NCBI RefSeq assembly: GCF_010882175.1
Contig: NZ_WKLH01000002.1
Span: 1,178,001 to 1,242,000 of the forward strand
Reading direction: 5' to 3'
Source of the DNA: Mangrovibacterium lignilyticum
GTDB taxonomy: Bacteria > Bacteroidota > Bacteroidia > Bacteroidales > Prolixibacteraceae
DNA length: 64,000 bases
The position numbers and the translations under genes were made by a program. Below are positions 58,343 through 64,000 of the stretch, piece by piece (the first letter of the stretch is position 1; every line of letters starts with the position of its first letter). The notes under the pieces are model-generated. The model ran no database searches. It saw nothing but the letters and a program-made list of their open reading frames with translations, and was not told the DNA's origin.

Positions 58343-61300
58343 TTAAAATGACACGTTAATTCCAAATATGAATGTTCTTGGCTGCGGATAAAATCCAAAA
58401 TCTACACCTTGAAGCAAGGTTGCATTCGTTCCAGAATAAGTTGACGATGCTCCAATCTCAGGGTCGTAACCATTGTACTTTGTAAAAGTGAGTAGATTCT
58501 GAGCTGTGAAGTAGAGACGAAGTGACGAAACTGCCCCTTTCGATATCGAGGACATCATGTTCGGAGAGAATGTGTAACCAAGCGTCAGATTCTTCACTCG
58601 CAAATAAGATCCGTCTTCCACGAAACGATCCGAAGTTCGAGCATTGTGGTTAGGGTCACCATTAACGGCTCTCGGTATATCCGTATTGGTATTTTCAGGA
58701 GTCCAAGCATTTAGCACCGCTTTATCCATGTTGAATAGGCGCATCATGCCTTGCGTCAATACTTTTGTTCCGTTGTAAATTTCATTGCCTTGTACTCCCT
58801 GCAACGCAACTGAAATATCAAATCCTTTGTAAGAAGCTAAAATATTGACACCGTATGAAAAATCAGGCAAGTAACTCCCGATATACGTTCGGTCATCATC
58901 TGTAATTTTACCATCAGGTTTCCCGGTGAGCTCTCCGTTGGCATCGCGTCCGTTAATATCTTTAAACTTGATATCCCCCGGAGCTGTGCTCTCAGACTGA
59001 TAAAATCCGCCGGAATCTGCATTTAACGCGTCGATTTCAGGTTGAGATTGGAAAATATCATCAACCACCCAACCGTAAAAACCTTGTATCGGGTAACCTT
59101 CTTGCGTCCTGGTAATCGTATAACCACCATAGTCTGAAGTTACACCTCCCATATCGATATTAGGTTGTCCAGTACTCAGTTTCAAAACTTTATTATCAAC
59201 AAAGCTGATATTTCCGTCTACTGATAAATTGAGTTCTCCGAAGCTTTTATGATATCCTGCATTGAATTCATATCCCCAGTTTTTCATAGAACCAATGTTT
59301 GTCGCAGGATTAACGGCATACCCCATTGAAGTCGGCAACGGGTTATTTACGATCAGGTTGTCTGTTTTACGCTCAAAATACTCAGCAGAAAAAGATACCG
59401 ATCCCTCGAGCAGTTCCAGATCAAAACCAAAGTTTGTCATTTTGGTGATCTCCCATTCCAAGTCCTTGTTGGGCAATTTATCGAAATAGGCACCAGGATT
59501 ATTCTCGTAGTTGTTGTTGAATACTGCGGTTGTATTGGAAGAAATGGAAGACTGCCATGGATAGGCTCCCACTGCGTTAAAACCTAAGGTTCCGTAACTC
59601 GCTTTTAGTTTAAGGTTAGAAATGACATTTACGTTGTCCATAAAACCTTCTTCACTTATAACCCAACCAACAGAGACTCCCGGAAAATAACCCCATTTCT
59701 TGCCAGGAGCAAATACTGACGACCCGTCACGACGGATTGAAAAATTAAATAAATACTTGTTGGCAAACGAATAGTTCAATCGGCCGGCGTAAGAAATCAA
59801 TGCTGTTTCCTCTTTGTAACCATCTACTGTTTGGGCAGTAGAACCGGTTAACTCAGTAAGATCGTTCGTCGCCTGTTTGCCGTAGCCGTTAAGAACAGTT
59901 CTCTTGGTTTTCTGCTGTTCAGAAACAAGAACTGCATTGATCAAATGATTACCAAAAGCGTGATTGAAGGTTAGCTGATTCGTAAAAATCGGCGAGAAGT
60001 AGGTGAAGCGGTTATCTGTTAACTCATTATCAACCCGCTGATTATATCCCTCGTTGTAAATTGGTAATTTGATGACATTTCGGTCTGAAGTATATTCCAT
60101 ACCAACACTGGAACGAAATTTCAACCAGTCTGTCAGTCTTACCTCCGCAAACACGTTACCCAGCAAATTCACAACATCTGTTTTATCCGATTCAAAAGTC
60201 GCAATTCGCAAAGGATTAGCTGCATCACTTCCGTCAACAGTTTCAGGTCCGCCAAAGCCGCCTGTTTTCGTTGGATCATATGCGGGGATATAAGGCACCT
60301 GATTGACCATATGCTTTACTATTGTACGCCCACCATCGGTTCTTTGATTGCTTCTTTCACTGTAAGTTGCCTTCACATTCTCTCCCACAGTTATGCGGTC
60401 ACTAACCTTGCTTTCTGTATTAACTCTGAAGCTGTGTCGGTTATAGTCAGTACCAAGCATAATCCCTTTCTGCGAAAATCTTCCGTATGACGTATACAAA
60501 CGAATTTTATCATTACCACCTGATATATTGACATTTAGTTGAGAGATCGGAGCTGTGCGAAACATTTCATCCTGCCAGTCGGTTTCTGTTTGGGCAAATG
60601 TTTGTGTAGTCCCTTCATATATCGGTTCATTCATCTGGGAGAAACGAGGAGGAGCTGCATCGCCGGCATTAGTTAAGAGTTCTGTTCCAAATTGAAGATA
60701 TTCATCCCGATTTAAAAGGTCCAGCATATTCCAGGCTTTCTGAATCCCAGTAGAAGCATCCACTGAAACAGTCATTTTATTGTTACGAGCTCCTTGTTTG
60801 GTCGTGATAATAATGACTCCATTCGCAGCTCTTGAGCCGTAAATTGCAGCAGACGCCGCATCCTTCAGAACTGTGACAGACTCCATATCTTTAATATCAA
60901 AGTTGTTCAAATTACCTACGGGTAAGCCATCAACAACATATAGCGGATCGGCATTAAAGTTAACAGAGCCAATTCCCCTTATACGAACTGTCGGAGAAAC
61001 TCCAGGACCTCCGTTATTCACAACAGACACACCAGCAACCTCTCCCTGCAAAGCTGATTCAATGGTACTTACCTGCTTTTTTTCGAGTATTTCGTTAGAC
61101 ACTTTTGCAATAGAGCCGGTTAGATTCTGCCGACTTTGTGTTCCGTATCCAATTGCAACAACTTCATCCAAGCCGATTGCTTCTTCTGCCATTACAACGT
61201 TGATAACAGTGCGTCCCTGAACACTTACATCCTGAGGTTTCATTCCAACAAAGGAAAAATGAAGTATACCATTACCGTCTACTTGCGGAATATTATAATT

Positions 61301-61801
61301 TCCTTCCGCATCTGTAATTGTACCATTAGTACTACCTTTTACTACAACAGTTACCCCTGGCAGCGGTACACCGTCATCCCCTGTAACTTTCCCGGACACG
61401 CCAATTGTTTGAGAAGCGTTTTGCGGGATCGAAGTGGAAGACAGAGCAATAGTCCGATCATTGATTTTATAAATCACGTCGGTCTGACTAAACAGCTGAT
61501 CCAACACAGCAACAATCGACTGATCTTCAGCAGAGATATTTGTCTTTCGTTCTACATCAACCACCGAGGCATCGTAAATAAAATAATATTGCGACTGCTC
61601 TTCAATTTGTTGAAGTACCGTTTTGGTCGTGACATTTCGCAAGTTTAAACTAAACCGCACAGCTTGAGAATGGGCTTTTTCCGCAAAAGCGGAAACCATC
61701 CCCACAATTAACAAGAAACACATGATTCTCATAATTCTGAATAGTTTTGATTTCCAAAGCGAACACGCTAAAGAAATCATTCGACAATTCGTTTTTTTCA
61801 T
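58343..61801 (-). CDS. SusC/RagA-like TonB-dependent transporter with STN signalling domain
   Basis: This 1152-residue protein has signal peptide to about 46. An STN domain lies at about 47-120 (VRFSLNLRNVTTKTVLQQIE; IVAVLDQLFSQTDVIYKI), which in such transducers contacts a FecR anti-sigma factor across the periplasm. Then come a CarboxypepD_reg-like domain (VSGKVTGDDGVPLPGVTVVV), TonB box DEVVAIGYGTQ, the plug (SVTVLKDAASAAIYGSRAAN) and the barrel ending RTFIFGINVSF. Gene order sigma-FecR-SusC(STN)-SusD is the standard trans-envelope circuit. Its substrate is probably a xylan-derived fragment given the downstream enzymes. Confidence 0.94.
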   Translation of the reverse strand: MKKTNCRMISLACSLWKSKLFRIMRIMCFLLIVGMVSAFAEKAHSQAVRFSLNLRNVTTKTVLQQIEEQSQYYFIYDASVVDVERKTNISAEDQSIVAVLDQLFSQTDVIYKINDRTIALSSTSIPQNASQTIGVSGKVTGDDGVPLPGVTVVVKGSTNGTITDAEGNYNIPQVDGNGILHFSFVGMKPQDVSVQGRTVINVVMAEEAIGLDEVVAIGYGTQSRQNLTGSIAKVSNEILEKKQVSTIESALQGEVAGVSVVNNGGPGVSPTVRIRGIGSVNFNADPLYVVDGLPVGNLNNFDIKDMESVTVLKDAASAAIYGSRAANGVIIITTKQGARNNKMTVSVDASTGIQKAWNMLDLLNRDEYLQFGTELLTNAGDAAPPRFSQMNEPIYEGTTQTFAQTETDWQDEMFRTAPISQLNVNISGGNDKIRLYTSYGRFSQKGIMLGTDYNRHSFRVNTESKVSDRITVGENVKATYSERSNQRTDGGRTIVKHMVNQVPYIPAYDPTKTGGFGGPETVDGSDAANPLRIATFESDKTDVVNLLGNVFAEVRLTDWLKFRSSVGMEYTSDRNVIKLPIYNEGYNQRVDNELTDNRFTYFSPIFTNQLTFNHAFGNHLINAVLVSEQQKTKRTVLNGYGKQATNDLTELTGSTAQTVDGYKEETALISYAGRLNYSFANKYLFNFSIRRDGSSVFAPGKKWGYFPGVSVGWVISEEGFMDNVNVISNLKLKASYGTLGFNAVGAYPWQSSISSNTTAVFNNNYENNPGAYFDKLPNKDLEWEITKMTNFGFDLELLEGSVSFSAEYFERKTDNLIVNNPLPTSMGYAVNPATNIGSMKNWGYEFNAGYHKSFGELNLSVDGNISFVDNKVLKLSTGQPNIDMGGVTSDYGGYTITRTQEGYPIQGFYGWVVDDIFQSQPEIDALNADSGGFYQSESTAPGDIKFKDINGRDANGELTGKPDGKITDDDRTYIGSYLPDFSYGVNILASYKGFDISVALQGVQGNEIYNGTKVLTQGMMRLFNMDKAVLNAWTPENTNTDIPRAVNGDPNHNARTSDRFVEDGSYLRVKNLTLGYTFSPNMMSSISKGAVSSLRLYFTAQNLLTFTKYNGYDPEIGASSTYSGTNATLLQGVDFGFYPQPRTFIFGINVSF

Positions 61802-61879
61802 AAATTTGTCATGATTTGGATTTATAATTCAAGTTTAGTTACCGGCTGTTTTGGACGACTACCGGCAGCGACACAATGG

Positions 61880-61911
61880 AAAGGAGATGTTGACGCATCT
61901 CCTTTTTTATT
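61880..61911. terminator. Hairpin between FecR and SusC genes
   Basis: AAAGGAGATG pairs perfectly with CATCTCCTTT around a 6-nt loop. The T6 tract follows the stem on the plus strand, which has no gene here. On the minus strand the stem is followed only by a short TTT. It may partly end FecR transcription and so separate sigma/FecR output from SusC expression. Confidence 0.55.
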
Positions 61912-61962
61912 TTCTGTTTGTTAGGTCATAAGCTGTTATTTTATTTTGAGTTTGATTTACGA

Positions 61963-62967
61963 CTATTTCGACTGAAGAATAATTGTAGAAGTGTTTGAAA
62001 CAGAGTCTTTCTGTATTGAATAATTAATTTGGCAAGAAAACCGGATGTACTCCATAATTTCCTTTAAGCCTTCAGTCCTGAAATTACCGGTTAGTACAGA
62101 TCGGTAAACCCCCGGATCTTTAACAACAAAGGCTACGTCGAACCTACGTTCCAATCTTTTAATAACATTGGACATTGGAGCATCCTTAAAGAGAAGTTCT
62201 CCTTCCTTCCACGACATATATGTATTAGGCTGAACGTCTTCAATTGCAAGTCTATGGTTCAAGATATCGTATTTGGCCATTTGACCGGGCTTAAGCATGT
62301 CAAGTACGCTCCGGTCTTCGCTTCTCAACAGCTCAACCTTCCCCGACTCAAGAACAACCTGAATGTCATCTTCTTCCGGATATGCGCAGACATCAAATTT
62401 GGTTCCCAATACCTTTACATCTATCTGTCCGGTTGATACTACAAGAGGCAAGTCTTCATTGCGTTTCACGGCAAGGTAGGCTTGACCATAGATTGTCAAA
62501 CGCCTGTTATCGAGAGCAAAATGATTGTCGTATTTCAACGTTGTACCCGAGTTCAACCACACAACGGTACTATCCGGGAGTATAACTTTCGAGATTTCTC
62601 CTTTCGGAGCAATAACTGAATTCACGACTAACGTTTCATCCCAGGACTTACTATATCGTCCCCAATAGAACATGACAACAGATAACCCGATGAGTAAAGC
62701 AATTGAAGCTGCATACTTTAAACGGACTAAACTTATCAGTCGGGGTGCTCTGTTTCTTGACAACTGAACTCTTACCTGTTTATAGGAGGTTTCAACCTTA
62801 GCGTCCGACATCTGCCGCTCAGAGGCAATTAACGCCCAAGTCGTTTTTAATCGGGAATATAATTTCTTTTTATCCGGCTCTCTTTCAATTTCCGCGATCA
62901 GCTTCTCTTTTTCGGGCGAATCCAGATTCGTGGTAATTAAATCAATCAGGTCCTCAAGCTTATTCAT
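61963..62967 (-). CDS. FecR-family anti-sigma factor
   Basis: This 334-residue protein has a cytoplasmic N-terminal sigma-binding region at about 1-80, one transmembrane helix at about 83-104 (LKYAASIALLIGLSVVMFYW) and a periplasmic FecR domain at about 115-215 (IAPKGEISKVILPDSTVVWL, LTIYGQAYLAVKRNEDLPLV, VKVLGTKFDVCAYPEEDDIQ). A C-terminal DUF4974-like domain at about 255-325 (LLFKDAPMSNVIKRLERRFD) is thought to touch the STN domain of the transporter. It holds the adjacent ECF sigma factor inactive until the SusC gene product signals. Confidence 0.94.
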   Translation of the reverse strand: MNKLEDLIDLITTNLDSPEKEKLIAEIEREPDKKKLYSRLKTTWALIASERQMSDAKVETSYKQVRVQLSRNRAPRLISLVRLKYAASIALLIGLSVVMFYWGRYSKSWDETLVVNSVIAPKGEISKVILPDSTVVWLNSGTTLKYDNHFALDNRRLTIYGQAYLAVKRNEDLPLVVSTGQIDVKVLGTKFDVCAYPEEDDIQVVLESGKVELLRSEDRSVLDMLKPGQMAKYDILNHRLAIEDVQPNTYMSWKEGELLFKDAPMSNVIKRLERRFDVAFVVKDPGVYRSVLTGNFRTEGLKEIMEYIRFSCQINYSIQKDSVSNTSTIILQSK

Positions 62968-63002
62968 GCATTTCGTTTAACATTAGAATGCACGAAAGCC
63001 GC

Positions 63003-63033
63003 TCCTCCCCCCCCCTCTCTCTCTATTTTTTTT
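63003..63033. repeat. Low-complexity C/CT/T tract between sigma and FecR genes
   Basis: Between the sigma stop and the FecR start lie a C9 run (63007-63015), a (CT)5 run (63015-63024) and a T8 run (63026-63033) that reaches the sigma stop codon. On the transcript this reads as A8, (AG)5 and G9, just upstream of the anti-sigma gene. Such simple tracts are prone to slippage. Confidence 0.75.
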
Positions 63034-63619
63034 ACAACGTAAATAAATAACCGATAAGCGGCAAATAATCTTTCAATGCCTTTCGAAAAACCTTAAGCCC
63101 TTTTGTGACATGCTTTTCGACTACTTTTACCGATATATTCAGCTCATCGGCAATTTCCTTGTTCTTTTTAGCATTAATCCGAAGCAGAAATACATTTTTG
63201 CATTGTGCCGGCAGCTGGTCTAAGGTTTCTTCAATAATTCGTTCAATCTCCCGAAAAGCATAGACAGAGGTGTCAACTGTAGATAAAATACTGGCATTCA
63301 ATTCCAGTTCCATGCTATCTGCCGAACCTTCTACAAATAATTTTTTCCTGTACTTTTCGCTACGTAAACGATACAAACAATTATTTCGGGCAACTGTAAA
63401 CAAGTAGGCTGAGAAATTGGTGTCATCATCCAAGTCATAACGTTTATTCCATAAGGTTAAAAATGTATCCTGAATCACATTTTCAACAAGATCATCGTAC
63501 GGAATAAATTCGAAAATAAAATAATAAAGACGTGAATAATACCTTTTGAAAATGATTTTATAAGCATTTTCATCATTATTTTTAAGACCATCCAACAGAT
63601 CAGATTCACGCTCTAACAT
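63032..63619 (-). CDS. ECF-type RNA polymerase sigma factor
   Basis: Sigma-70 region 2 lies at about 18-90 (AYKIIFKRYYSRLYYFIFEF; ENVIQDTFLTLWNKR; FSAYLFTVARNNCLYRLRS). Region 4 lies at about 135-185 (LDQLPAQCKNVFLLRINAKK; NKEIADELNISVKVVEKHV). The frame runs ten codons upstream to TTG 63649, but an exact TAnnTTTG -7 element lies at 63635-63642 inside that extension, so translation must start at ATG 63619. The protein is then 195 residues, the normal family length. It pairs with the FecR gene 64 nt downstream and should drive the STN-type SusC/SusD operon. Confidence 0.93.
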   Translation of the reverse strand: MLERESDLLDGLKNNDENAYKIIFKRYYSRLYYFIFEFIPYDDLVENVIQDTFLTLWNKRYDLDDDTNFSAYLFTVARNNCLYRLRSEKYRKKLFVEGSADSMELELNASILSTVDTSVYAFREIERIIEETLDQLPAQCKNVFLLRINAKKNKEIADELNISVKVVEKHVTKGLKVFRKALKDYLPLIGYLFTL

Positions 63620-63634
63620 TTCACTTCTTTTTTT

Positions 63635-63642
63635 CAAACATA
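63635..63642 (-). promoter_or_regulatory. -7 promoter element of the sigma gene
   Basis: TATGTTTG on the minus strand matches TAnnTTTG exactly. A partial -33 element (TACTG) lies 17 nt upstream. The predicted start of transcription is about 10 nt before the ATG at 63619, giving a very short leader and deciding the start codon. Confidence 0.55.
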
Positions 63643-63711
63643 CGTACAAGAACTAGTTACAGTAATAAGTTCTCCCCAATGACGCTGGATTCCCTCATCG
63701 GTTAGATTAAG

Positions 63712-63999
63712 TCAGTTTACAATGATCGTCCCGCCATTACAAGGAATTCTTAATTCTACTTCCTTATTTTTATTCAATTTGACGACAGAAACATCACCTT
63801 GCAGGTTCATATCATCAGCGTATAAAGTCAACGCCTCTTCTGGCTCCAGCATCGGAAGCTTTACCTTTAGTCTCAGTGTTTCTGCCTGAGCGTTAACGCC
63901 CGCAATGTACCATTTGTTACCATGCCGACGCGCCAGCACCACATATTTACCGGGATAACCGTCAATATACTTCACTTCATCCCAGGTCGTAGGAACTTG
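63712..63999 (-). CDS. GH97-like glycoside hydrolase, C-terminal end (partial)
   Basis: The frame continues from the right edge; the upstream codons read QVPTTWDEVKYIDGYPGKYV, so the GTG at 63975 is an internal valine rather than a start. PTTWDExxxIDGxPGKYVVLARRHGNKWYIAGVNA followed by a beta-sandwich with LTLYADD is the C-terminal domain of GH97 enzymes (alpha-glucosidases or alpha-galactosidases). The catalytic barrel would lie to the right. An alpha-galactosidase would fit xylan side chains, but the family member cannot be told from this end. Confidence 0.75.
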   Translation of the reverse strand, partial: QVPTTWDEVKYIDGYPGKYVVLARRHGNKWYIAGVNAQAETLRLKVKLPMLEPEEALTLYADDMNLQGDVSVVKLNKNKEVELRIPCNGGTIIVN

Positions 64000-64000
64000 T

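Noticed and set aside
63619-63649. Longer sigma factor starting at TTG 63649
   Set aside because: An exact -7 promoter box lies inside this extension, so the transcript starts after it; ATG 63619 is the start.

Overview
The window is a piece of a Bacteroidota chromosome, most likely an order Marinilabiliales/Prolixibacteraceae-type organism (the lower-rank placement is a guess). The evidence is three SusC/SusD pairs plus a fourth SusD tail, a hybrid two-component sensor-regulator (HTCS), an ECF sigma/FecR anti-sigma pair, an UpxY-type NusG paralogue, A-rich leaders upstream of start codons, and TAnnTTTG -7 promoter elements. I see no tRNA, rRNA, CRISPR array, insertion sequence or phage gene.

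Left end (1-6.1 kb), mixed genes. On the plus strand is the C-terminal tail of a SusD-like lipoprotein. On the minus strand are a small exported protein and an UpxY/NusG-like antiterminator followed by a Crp/Fnr regulator. On the plus strand again are a TetR regulator, a StlD/DarB-type ketosynthase III, a short AraC-type protein and a secreted protein of unknown function. Two matching 18-bp dyads (ACATAC-N6-GTATGT type) bracket the tetR gene, one of them directly in front of the ketosynthase, and look like its operators.

The remaining 57 kb is almost entirely one very large minus-strand xylan utilization region. From right to left: a GH97 tail at the edge; ECF sigma -> FecR -> SusC(STN) -> SusD; then GH43, GH9, GH43-CBM6, GH51, three tandem CE1-type esterases and GH95, closed by a strong terminator at about 42.98-43.02 kb; a GH5-GH43 fusion protein; the HTCS; a GH43; then SusC-SusD-SusC-SusD-DUF1735-GH10(CBM) closed by a terminator at about 19.33 kb; and finally GH30, GH2, a small membrane protein, GH115, an SGNH esterase, a GPH-family sugar transporter, a lipoprotein GH10 and a cytoplasmic GH43.

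The genes fit stepwise breakdown of a heavily decorated glucuronoarabinoxylan. Surface GH10 and GH30 enzymes cut the backbone, the SusC/SusD complexes import the fragments, and periplasmic GH115 (glucuronic acid), GH51/GH43 (arabinose), GH95 and GH2 (galactose or fucose) and the CE1 and SGNH esterases (ferulate, acetate) strip side groups. The GPH transporter then moves short xylo-oligomers into the cytoplasm for the signal-less GH43. Control appears split between a contact-dependent sensor (HTCS) and a sigma/anti-sigma circuit wired to the STN-type SusC. The most unusual items are the GH5-GH43 fusion and its in-window paralogue, the tandem esterases, a GH9 enzyme with a large extra N-terminal region, a low-complexity tract between sigma and anti-sigma genes, and the TetR operator pair.
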